Notes under the pieces: model-generated
Database searches by the model: none
Told to the model about the DNA's origin: nothing
The model's input: only the letters and a program-made list of their open reading frames with translations
In this document: positions 35,585 through 41,451 of the stretch, in pieces
Position numbering within the stretch: position 1 is the stretch's first letter
Layout: the number at the start of each line of letters is the position of its first letter
NCBI GenBank assembly: GCA_964473745.1
Contig: CAYYQE010000004.1
Span: 1 to 64,000, forward strand
DNA from: JABJMC01 sp964473745
GTDB taxonomy: Bacteria > Patescibacteriota > Gracilibacteria > UBA1369 > UBA12473
DNA: 64,000 bases
Direction: 5' to 3'
Position numbers and translations under genes: made by a program

Positions 35585-36352
35585 ATGTTGGAACTTTTAA
35601 AAAAATTCGGCTTACCAGAAAAAGAGGCACAGATTTATTTAGCCTTGTTAGAATTAGGGCCATCATTGGTGAGTGAGGTGGCTAAACGGTCAAAAGTTTC
35701 ACGAACAAATGTTTATCATCTTTTGAATGCCTTGCTTTCGAGGGGTTTGGTTATTTCTACGCCAGTTGAAAGTTCTTCAAAAATGATTTTTTCAGCGGAG
35801 AATCCGTCACGAATTTTGCAAATGCTACAAAATGAACGGGATAAATTTGAAAGACTTTATAAAGAAGCGCAAAAAGTAATGCCAGAGTTTGAATCTATTT
35901 ATAATAAAAAAGACGGAAAACTTAAGATTCGGTTTTTTGAAGGGGTAGAAGGAGTTATTACTGCGTATGAAGACACCCTAACTTCTGAAACAGAAATCTT
36001 AGCGTATGCTTCGGTGGAGCATCAACATTCGTTTTTCCCAGGTTATTTCCCAGCGTATTATACGCGACGGGCCAAAAAAGGGATTCCGGTACGATGTTTT
36101 TTGGCTGATAGTGATGAAACACGGAGGGTCAAAAAATCCGATGAAGCTCATTTACGGCAAACTTGTATTGTCCCGAAAAAGTTTGAAATTTCTCCGGAAA
36201 TAAATATTTATGATAATAAAATTGCGATTCTTTCTTTAAAGGAAAAATTTGGCGCAATTATTGAAAGTAAAGAAGTGGCCGAGGCTTTTCGGAAAATGTT
36301 TGAGCTCGCGTATGAACGGGCCGGGGAATATGATAAGGAGGTTAAAAATTAG
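35585..36352 (+). CDS. TrmB-family transcriptional regulator
   Basis: Start taken at the ATG at 35585, giving 255 residues that begin LELLKKFGLPEKEAQIYLALLELG, the usual TrmB opening; an upstream in-frame TTG at 35558 adds nine residues not seen in the family. The winged helix spans about 1-75 (SEVAKRSKVSRTNVYHLLNALLSRGLV), then a helical linker (RDKFERLYKEAQKVMPEFE) and a C-terminal PLD-like effector domain (IRFFEGVEGVITAYEDTL). Such proteins often bind sugars. Its own promoter carries palindromes. The stop codon overlaps the outer stem of a structured repeat. Confidence 0.85.
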   Translation: MLELLKKFGLPEKEAQIYLALLELGPSLVSEVAKRSKVSRTNVYHLLNALLSRGLVISTPVESSSKMIFSAENPSRILQMLQNERDKFERLYKEAQKVMPEFESIYNKKDGKLKIRFFEGVEGVITAYEDTLTSETEILAYASVEHQHSFFPGYFPAYYTRRAKKGIPVRCFLADSDETRRVKKSDEAHLRQTCIVPKKFEISPEINIYDNKIAILSLKEKFGAIIESKEVAEAFRKMFELAYERAGEYDKEVKN

Positions 36353-36467
36353 GAAAAGCCCCCGAATTCCTTCGCTGACTGGAGGGAACCTTCTCAGATC
36401 ATGATCTTCGAAGAACCCCTCTCGCCTATCGGCGGGACGTTACGCGAAGAAACACGAAGACTTTCCC
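36352..36467 (+). ncRNA. Three-hairpin RNA-like element, copy 1
   Basis: Outer stem GGAAA(A)G/CTTTCC. Inside are three hairpins: TTCCTTC/GGAGGGAA, a stem around AGATCATGATCT, and TCTCGCC/GGCGGGA (loop TATC here). It lies between the convergent TrmB-type gene and efp. Helix sequences differ from copies 2 and 3 while pairing is kept. Confidence 0.6.
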
Positions 36468-36481
36468 TAGTCTATGCCTTC

Positions 36482-37042
36482 CTATACCCTCTCACAATAT
36501 TCACCGGTTTCGGTGTTGACGCGGATAGTGGCACCTTCTTTAACAAAAATTGGGACAGAAATGGTGACCCCGGTTTCGAGTTTGGCAGGTTTGGTGACTT
36601 TACCCTGAGCAGTGTCGCCACGCATTCCTTCGGCGGTTTCTACAACCTTTAAATTCACCTTCGGGGGAAGTTGGACGTTAATTGGCTGACCGTCAAAACT
36701 TTGAATATCAACATCCGAGCCATCTAAAAGATAATTAGTTTTGTCGCCGAGAGCCTCTTTGGAAAAGTTAAATTGCTCGTAGGTTTCACTATCCATAAAA
36801 AAGTAATCATCGCCTTGTGAGTAGAGGAATTGGGCGCGTGAAAAACCAACTTCAGCGGGTTCGACTTTGTCGTTGCCCTGAAAAGTCATGGGAAGAGAAT
36901 TGCCAGTTAAAAGGCTTTTTACAGTGGTTTTCATAACGCCGCTGCCGCGAGCTTGTTTAGAAAACGAGGCGGTGGTTACAATGTAAGGATGGCCGTCGAC
37001 TTGAATGGCGGTTCCGACACGAAGTTGAGCAATTGAGTACAT
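36482..37042 (-). CDS. efp: Elongation factor P
   Basis: EF-P binds between the P and E sites and relieves stalling at polyproline. 186 residues with the KOW-like N domain and two OB domains (VNLKVVETAEGMRGDTAQGKVTKPAKLETGVTISVPIFVKEG is the C-terminal signature, given as a continuous description of residues ~127-170). The tip loop reads SKQARGSGV, so the normally modified Lys of KPGKG is Arg32, as in EF-Ps that are rhamnosylated. No EarP or EpmA gene is in the window. It starts 10 bp after the O-antigen-ligase-like gene and is probably cotranscribed with it. Confidence 0.95.
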   Translation of the reverse strand: MYSIAQLRVGTAIQVDGHPYIVTTASFSKQARGSGVMKTTVKSLLTGNSLPMTFQGNDKVEPAEVGFSRAQFLYSQGDDYFFMDSETYEQFNFSKEALGDKTNYLLDGSDVDIQSFDGQPINVQLPPKVNLKVVETAEGMRGDTAQGKVTKPAKLETGVTISVPIFVKEGATIRVNTETGEYCERV

Positions 37043-37052
37043 GAAATGGGAA

Positions 37053-38288
37053 TTAAGGATTTTTTGATTTCGGCGCTAGCATAATGCCTAATGCACTATA
37101 AAAAAAGATTAAAAATGGGGTGTAAAGTAAGCTGTTGACGAAAACAGAGTGAATTAATAAGCCGCAAAAGCCAGCGAAAACCCCGAGAGCAAAAGGGTCA
37201 TGACGATTTTTGAAGCTGAGCCAAAAGATGGTGAAAAGGAGCCAAAGATAGGCTAAAGCGCCAAGCAAGCCAGTGGTCGCGAGGATGGTGAGTAGCGTGG
37301 AGTCTGATCCACTGGCGGCGTGATGTGTGTCTTCTCGGATAAAGCCGTAGTCTCGTTGCGCGTAAGCATAGGTGTTATACCCAACCCCCAGAAAAAGATG
37401 TTCTTGGAAAATCGTAACGGCGTTTTGCCAGGATTCAATGCGGAGCCGGGCAGTAGCATCGGGAAGTTCGGCAGTTTCAGTTACAAGTGATTTAGCGCTG
37501 TAAAGCATGTCGCTGACACGTTCTTCGGCGCGATCTGATAATGGGATAAGAATTAAAAGGGCTAAGAGTCCGGTGATTAGAAGTTTGCGTGACTTGAGTA
37601 GGCCAATTAAGCCCGCACCAACTAAAAAAGCTAAATAAGAACTGCGAGAATAAGTTAGGAAAAGCGCTACAACTAAAACGATCAATAAAGAAATTAAAGG
37701 AATTTTTTGGTGCCAGGAATGTTTATTGGTTAGTTTCCCAAGAACAAGACAACTTACAAAAGCCAACATTCCTCCCACAAAATTAGGATCAAACCAGGTA
37801 GATAATAAACGATTAATGTGTGGATCCCAACCTTCTTCGCGTGCTAATTCCGTAAAATCAGGATAAATTTGGAGTTGAATAAATCCAAAAACAGCCACTA
37901 AAAAAGCAGCCCCAAAAATAAGATATTGAAGCTTGAATTTAAGGCGCGTGTTTTGGGCAAGATCAAGCGTAATAAAGGTCAGTAAAAAATATTCAATAAA
38001 GCGAACCAAATAAAGCCCGCTAAATAAAGTTTCTGAAGAAGTTAGGGTGCGTGAACCATTAATTAGACTGATAAAAGCAATGGCCGCAAAAATTAGAAAA
38101 GGCTTCCATAAACTGCTTTTTGGCCATTTGCGTTCTATAAATATTTTGTAGAAAAGCCATAATCCAACAAGAATGGCGACCAAGAGATCGTTGGGGAGGA
38201 TTTCGGGGCCCAGAGGCAAACGTGTTAATTCGCCGGTGGCCGCGAAAATAAAAATAAGAGCAATTAAGAAAAAGAGAAATTTTTTCAT
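37053..38288 (-). CDS. O-antigen ligase / polymerase-like membrane protein
   Basis: 411 residues with about ten or more hydrophobic helices. The periplasmic region contains TARLRIESWQNAVTIFQEHLFLGVGYNTYAY (residues ~265-296, described as adjoining motifs RxxxWxxA and HPLxGxGxxxY), characteristic of the Wzy_C/WaaL family. Such proteins join or polymerise lipid-linked glycans outside the cytoplasmic membrane. With the Wzx-type flippase at 11.6 kb it suggests a surface polysaccharide. efp follows directly. Ligase versus polymerase cannot be told from sequence. Confidence 0.82.
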   Translation of the reverse strand: MKKFLFFLIALIFIFAATGELTRLPLGPEILPNDLLVAILVGLWLFYKIFIERKWPKSSLWKPFLIFAAIAFISLINGSRTLTSSETLFSGLYLVRFIEYFLLTFITLDLAQNTRLKFKLQYLIFGAAFLVAVFGFIQLQIYPDFTELAREEGWDPHINRLLSTWFDPNFVGGMLAFVSCLVLGKLTNKHSWHQKIPLISLLIVLVVALFLTYSRSSYLAFLVGAGLIGLLKSRKLLITGLLALLILIPLSDRAEERVSDMLYSAKSLVTETAELPDATARLRIESWQNAVTIFQEHLFLGVGYNTYAYAQRDYGFIREDTHHAASGSDSTLLTILATTGLLGALAYLWLLFTIFWLSFKNRHDPFALGVFAGFCGLLIHSVFVNSLLYTPFLIFFYSALGIMLAPKSKNP

Positions 38289-38345
38289 ATGGTCAGCTTA
38301 TCGTAACGTCGCCATGTTTTCCAGGGGACCCCCGGGGTGGTACAA
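38283..38345 (-). repeat. Possible diverged hairpin repeat, copy e
   Basis: On the minus strand it reads CCTGGAAAACAT...TTACGATAAGCTGAC, close to CCTGGAAACATT of copies a/b and to the arm GTACGATAGCTTGAC of copies c/d. The match is imperfect and the boundaries are uncertain. Confidence 0.35.
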
Positions 38346-38346
38346 T
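38341..38346 (+). promoter_or_regulatory. -10 box giving a leaderless mRNA (rdgB)
   Basis: TACAAT, preceded by TGG, ends exactly 6 nt before the ATG at 38353. Confidence 0.5.
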
Positions 38347-38352
38347 GCGCCC

Positions 38353-38949
38353 ATGAAAAAATTGCTTATTGCCACTGGGAATATTGGGAAATTTGGGGAG
38401 ATTTTTGCCGTGCTAAAAGATTTGCCGTATGAATTAATTTCGTTAAAAGATCTTTCGGGCGGGACGCAGGTTGAAGAAGACGGAGCAACGCATGATGAGA
38501 ATGCTTTTAAAAAAGCACGGCATTTTTTTAAAGAAACTGGGCTTATAACCGTGGGTGAAGATTCGGGGCTAGAGGTAGATGCTTTGAAAGGCGAATTAGG
38601 GTTGCATACTCGTCGTTTTGGGGCAGGAGAGGAGGCTTCTGACGAGGTTTGGTTGGAGCATTTTTTAGAAAGAATGGAAAATGTTTCAGAGGATAAGCGA
38701 ACAGCGCGATTTGTGTGTTCAGCAGCGCTTATTTTGGAAGACGGGACAGAGCATCTTTTTCACGGAACAGCGGAGGGGATTATTACACATCAACCCGAAG
38801 CAACTATTTTGCCAGGGTTGCCACTTAGTTCAGTGTTTAAGCCAAATGGTTTTGATCGGGTGTACGCTGGTTTAACGAAAAACGAAAAGGCCCAGATTAG
38901 TCATCGGGGCCTAGCGATTGGTAAAGTCCGAGAGTTTTTACTCGGTTGA
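38353..38949 (+). CDS. rdgB: Non-canonical purine NTP pyrophosphatase (RdgB/HAM1)
   Basis: Removes ITP, dITP and XTP from the nucleotide pool. From the ATG at 38353 the protein (198 residues) begins KKLLIATGNIGKFGEI, the family start; the frame is open upstream to 38173 but that part overlaps the divergent gene. ITVGEDSGLEVDAL near residue 60 is the substrate-binding motif and AQISHRGLAIGKV near 180 the conserved C-terminal SHR motif. The -10 box 6 nt upstream supports this start. The 3' end overlaps the opposite lipoprotein gene by 12 bp. Confidence 0.94.
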   Translation: MKKLLIATGNIGKFGEIFAVLKDLPYELISLKDLSGGTQVEEDGATHDENAFKKARHFFKETGLITVGEDSGLEVDALKGELGLHTRRFGAGEEASDEVWLEHFLERMENVSEDKRTARFVCSAALILEDGTEHLFHGTAEGIITHQPEATILPGLPLSSVFKPNGFDRVYAGLTKNEKAQISHRGLAIGKVREFLLG

Positions 38950-39366
38950 TTCTGTTGAAGTTTCTTCGACGTCGGATTCTCCATAAGCTCCGGCTGGTTC
39001 AATAATCACAAGAACTTTAAGTGGAGCACCTTCCCCTTGAGAGGAGACAGTGTAGTCAGCGTTGTTGCCATCTTTAATAAAATGACGACCTTTAGAAGAG
39101 GCAGAAGACAACACCCAGCCATTAGCTTCCATAGCCATTTCAATGAAAGCAAAACAGTCACTAGCAGTTGCGATAACTTCGTAGTGATGGTTTTCGACGG
39201 GGCCAGAAATTACAGTGCGAGACCAAACCGCATCATCTGGTAGGGCAATATCAGCCCAACCTTCAATGGGCCCCTCGTAAGCATATTCGATTTTGGATCC
39301 GCCGCAGGCGACTAGGGATATGGATAGAATGGTTAGAGCGATAAGGGTTGCGAGAAGTTTTTTCAT
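38938..39366 (-). CDS. Small lipoprotein
   Basis: From the Met at 39366 it is 142 residues: a basic start, hydrophobic helix and lipobox LVACGG near residue 19-24, so it should be lipidated at Cys and anchored outside the cytoplasmic membrane. The mature part (GPIEGWADIALPDDAVWS ... HHYEVIATASDCFAFIEMAMEANGW) fits no family I know; it ends in an acidic Ser/Thr/Glu tail. An upstream in-frame Met at 39426 would bury the signal sequence, so I reject it. It sits just beyond the left edge of the GC-rich cassette array. Confidence 0.75.
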   Translation of the reverse strand: MKKLLATLIALTILSISLVACGGSKIEYAYEGPIEGWADIALPDDAVWSRTVISGPVENHHYEVIATASDCFAFIEMAMEANGWVLSSASSKGRHFIKDGNNADYTVSSQGEGAPLKVLVIIEPAGAYGESDVEETSTESTE

Positions 39367-39480
39367 GATTTTTAGGATTAGAAGTAAGATTTTTTGGAAA
39401 ATTTGGGGCGCGTCGAAAAATAGCATTTTTTACAGTGCATGGCAAGGTTGTTGGGACAACTGAATGATGAAAATGATGCT

Positions 39481-39522
39481 AGCCCCGCCCCGAACGACTT
39501 TGTGGCCGAACGGGACGGGGGC
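39481..39522 (-). terminator. Terminator-like hairpin, cassette 1
   Basis: AGCCCCGCCCCG and CGGGACGGGGGCT pair with one offset base around a roughly 18-nt loop, 18 bp after the gene's stop. No T-run follows. Confidence 0.5.
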
Positions 39523-39539
39523 TGCGCGGGTCGTGGGCA

Positions 39540-39821
39540 TCAATCGCGGCGGTGCGAGGCCTCGTCAGGGACGGTTGAGCCGCTGGACCGATAGAAGTGA
39601 TCCAGTACTGCATCTGTCTGCGGCGAGGGGCCCGCGGGCTGGTTGGTGGGGATCGGGATCGGGGCCGGGGGCGGCTTGTGGGTCAGGCGGGGCTTGCCGT
39701 CCTGGACAAAGATCTCCACGAGGACCTGTTCGTCGGAGGACTGGAGGACGTAGGTGCCGTCTGGCAGGTTGCCCTCGGACGTCAGGTCGATTTCGAGCGT
39801 GATAATGTGTGGGCTGGACAT
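39540..39821 (-). CDS. GC-rich cassette protein 1, unknown
   Basis: 93 residues, no known family. Residues ~6-48 form a small beta-like domain (TLEIDLTSEGNLPDGTYVL, then VLVEIFVQDGKPRL) that resembles residues ~26-76 of the cassette 2 protein. The rest is Pro-rich and polar (PPPAPIPIPTNQPAGP). Codon use is dominated by G/C at third positions, unlike every neighbour. The start ATG has only a weak purine run upstream. Transcription would come from the right through the shared leader. Confidence 0.6.
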   Translation of the reverse strand: MSSPHIITLEIDLTSEGNLPDGTYVLQSSDEQVLVEIFVQDGKPRLTHKPPPAPIPIPTNQPAGPSPQTDAVLDHFYRSSGSTVPDEASHRRD

Positions 39822-39927
39822 ATGTGGTTCAGCCTTTCATGTTCGGGGATGCGACTCCTCTACGTAATGGGTGCCGCTTTTTATCTTTACAGTTATTAAA
39901 AACAAAAAGCGGCATCCAAGAGGTTAT

Positions 39928-40109
39928 TCATCATTCAGTTGTCAAAGTCTATGTTTTAGAGAGAATTTAACGACTGAAAATAGTATTAAACTCCACCCTA
40001 GAATATAGATCTGGGTCAATCCCCAGAAGTAGATCGCTAGAGTAAGGATTAGCTGCCTACTTCTATGGATGACTGAATCAGGGTGGTGTTTGTGACAACT
40101 GAATGATGA
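39928..40109. repeat. Inter-cassette palindromic site 1
   Basis: Outer arms TCATCATTCAGTTGTC and GACAACTGAATGATGA, then inner stems CCACCCT (39993-39999)/AGGGTGG (40080-40086) and AGAAGTAG (40025-40032)/CTACTTCT (40057-40064), with a small TCTGGG/CCCAGA hairpin inside. The tip between the AGAAGTAG arms differs completely from copy 2 while the core is nearly identical. Confidence 0.7.
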
Positions 40110-40129
40110 AAGTAAGCGCAGAGGCCTAA

Positions 40130-40161
40130 GCCCAGCCGACCCCAGGAAGGGCCGGCTGGGC
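40130..40161 (-). terminator. Terminator-like hairpin, cassette 2
   Basis: GCCCAGCCG and CGGCTGGGC pair perfectly and the stem extends inward through CCC/GGG with one mismatch. It begins 22 bp past the gene's stop. Confidence 0.6.
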
Positions 40162-40183
40162 AACGCGCCACGTCTGTATGGGC

Positions 40184-41125
40184 CTAGACGTGGGCCTCCG
40201 GGGGCTGCTCCTCGGAGGCGGGCGGCGGCTCGGGGGACAGGGCCTCGGGGAGCTCGTAGGCCAGCACCTTGTGGGCGCGGGCCAGGAGGCTGGAGACCTG
40301 CTCGTGGTCCTCGAAGCCGAGGGCTTCGAGGGAGGTGGAGCTGGAGCAGTGCTCGTGGCCGCAGCTGGGGCAGGGCAGGTAGCCGAGCTCGGAGAGCTGG
40401 CCCAGGTTGGTCGCGAGCTCCTCGATCAGGTAGACCTCCTGGGCCCACTGCGCGGCCAAGGCCGCCATGTCCGCGAAGTCGCCGAAGTAGTCCGGGCTGT
40501 GCATCACGTCGCAGTGGGGGCACACCTGTTCCTGCAGGGTGGCCACGATCTCCTCAACCTTGTGCAGCTGGATCTTGATGGTCTCGGGGTTGAAGGTGGA
40601 GTGGGGGGAGCGGGAGCGGCGGGACGGGCTGCCCATGCCCGCGTCCAGGTCGTCGAAGAAGGGATCTTCGAGCAGGATGTCGAGCAGGGAGTTGCCCTGC
40701 AGGAACTGGATCGGGCAGTGGCCGTTCATGGGGCAGCGGTGGCAGCGGTTGGTGGGCTGGCGGGAACGGCGATCGAAGAGGCCGCCCAAGCCATCGAGGA
40801 AGCGCGGGAGGCGCGGCTCGCGGTGACCGGAGAAGTGACCGAAGAGGCCACTCAGGTCGATCTCGATGATCTCGATCACCTCGATCACCGGCTCCTGCGT
40901 GCTGAAGGCCGGGCCGATCTCGCCGTCCTCGACGGTGAATTCGCCGACGGGCTCGTTGTTCTCGGTGCGGACCATCTCGAACACATCGTAGACGCCGTCG
41001 AGCAGGTCGCCCTCGAACGTCACGATGCCCTCATTGATGTGAACCTCGAACTGCTCCTGCTCCGGCTGCTGCTCGTCGTCGTTTCCGGCGGGGGTGATGC
41101 GCAACTGCGCGAGGTACTGGTACAT
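40184..41125 (-). CDS. GC-rich cassette protein 2, Cys-rich, unknown
   Basis: 313 residues, no known family. N-terminal domain ~26-76 (VHINEGIVTFEGDLLDGVYDV, split by Gly; GEFTVEDGEIGP) is shared with cassette protein 1. A Cys group at 128, 131 and 137 (CHRCPMNGHCP), a pair at 202/205 (CPHC) and another group at 252, 255 and 260 (CPSCGHEHC) suggest bound metal. Between and after these it is helical; the tail is Pro/Glu-rich. No signal peptide. AGGAGA lies 6 nt before the ATG, a real Shine-Dalgarno unlike most neighbours, and sits partly in the loop of CTGTC-AGGA-GACAG. Codon use is strongly GC-biased. Confidence 0.65.
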   Translation of the reverse strand: MYQYLAQLRITPAGNDDEQQPEQEQFEVHINEGIVTFEGDLLDGVYDVFEMVRTENNEPVGEFTVEDGEIGPAFSTQEPVIEVIEIIEIDLSGLFGHFSGHREPRLPRFLDGLGGLFDRRSRQPTNRCHRCPMNGHCPIQFLQGNSLLDILLEDPFFDDLDAGMGSPSRRSRSPHSTFNPETIKIQLHKVEEIVATLQEQVCPHCDVMHSPDYFGDFADMAALAAQWAQEVYLIEELATNLGQLSELGYLPCPSCGHEHCSSSTSLEALGFEDHEQVSSLLARAHKVLAYELPEALSPEPPPASEEQPPEAHV

Positions 41126-41260
41126 TGACTGTCTCCTGACAGCAAGCTTGTGATAAAGCCTGCGGGTTGAGGCATCTCTGCTAATGGATGCCGCTTCTTA
41201 TCTTTACAGTTATTAAAAACAAAAAGCGGCACCCAAAAGGTTATTCATCATTCAGTTGTC

Positions 41261-41420
41261 AAAGTCTATATAAATAGAGAGAATTTAACGACTGAAATGA
41301 AAGCAGTATTAAGTCCCACCCTGGAATATAGATCTGGGTCAATCCCCAGAAGTAGAAAGTATGTTTAAGCAAACAGACTGCCTATTCCTACGGATGACCA
41401 ATAGGGTGGTGTAGGCGCAA
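41261..41420. repeat. Palindromic element, copy 2 (array right end)
   Basis: Homologous to 39944-40093. Inner stem CCACCCT (41316-41322)/AGGGTGG (41403-41409) and the TCTGGG/CCCAGA hairpin are kept; AGAAGTAG now faces CTATTCCT (one mismatch and one wobble); the tip is replaced by a different sequence with its own GTTT/AAAC hairpin. The closing GACAAC arm is absent, so this is a half-site. Confidence 0.65.
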
Positions 41421-41448
41421 ATTATAGTGTTTATTCCAAAAAAGTCAA
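41421..41448 (-). promoter_or_regulatory. Promoter reading into the cassette array
   Basis: On the minus strand TTGACT (41443-41448), 16-bp spacer, TATAAT (41421-41426). Transcription would begin near 41414, at the edge of the palindromic element, and read cassette 2 then cassette 1. Confidence 0.7.
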
Positions 41449-41451
41449 CCC

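Larger units (their letters stand above)
39455..39943. mobile_element. GC-rich gene cassette 1, bounded by 16-bp inverted repeats
   Basis: GACAACTGAATGATGA (39455-39470) and its exact reverse complement (39928-39943) bound a 489-bp unit holding one minus-strand gene, its own GC-rich terminator and, next to the right repeat, a hairpin shared with cassette 2. The interior is far richer in G+C than the surrounding chromosome. No transposase or integrase is inside. Confidence 0.7.
39822..40183. other. Cassette 1 leader, inter-cassette element and cassette 2 terminator
   Basis: No gene is supported here; the frames crossing it are mirror images of the GC-rich gene. From left to right: leader of cassette 1 with the hairpin TGCCGCTTTTT/AAAAAGCGGCA around a conserved loop (39869-39917), right inverted repeat, the 150-bp palindromic element, left repeat of cassette 2, and its terminator. 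Confidence 0.6.
40094..41260. mobile_element. GC-rich gene cassette 2, bounded by 16-bp inverted repeats
   Basis: The same repeats as cassette 1 (40094-40109 and 41245-41260) bound 1167 bp with one minus-strand gene, a perfect-stem terminator, and the shared leader hairpin next to the right repeat. The order is identical to cassette 1. Confidence 0.7.
41126..41451. other. Cassette 2 leader and right-end palindromic element
   Basis: No gene seen. It contains the ribosome-binding hairpin (41129-41142), the shared leader hairpin GGATGCCGC/GCGGCACCC (41187-41233), the right inverted repeat, the second copy of the palindromic element and a promoter firing leftward. Confidence 0.6.

Noticed and set aside
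39928..40109. Canonical integron attC site
   Set aside because: Outer arms give GTTGTCA/TGACAAC, which does not match GTTRRRY/RYYYAAC, and no integrase gene is present. Only the general form is attC-like.
39942..40523. Minus-strand Arg/Pro/Leu-rich frame across the inter-cassette element
   Set aside because: It runs through the palindromic element and terminator and has the composition of an out-of-frame GC-rich gene.
39464..41128. GC-rich segment as foreign contamination or vector
   Set aside because: Both GC-rich parts are embedded in homologous but non-identical AT-rich flanks, which a random contaminant join would not produce. It still needs read support.
40178..41128. Plus-strand reading frame across the GC-rich gene
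   Set aside because: It is the mirror of the minus-strand gene; the minus strand has the Shine-Dalgarno, promoter, terminator and Cys motifs.
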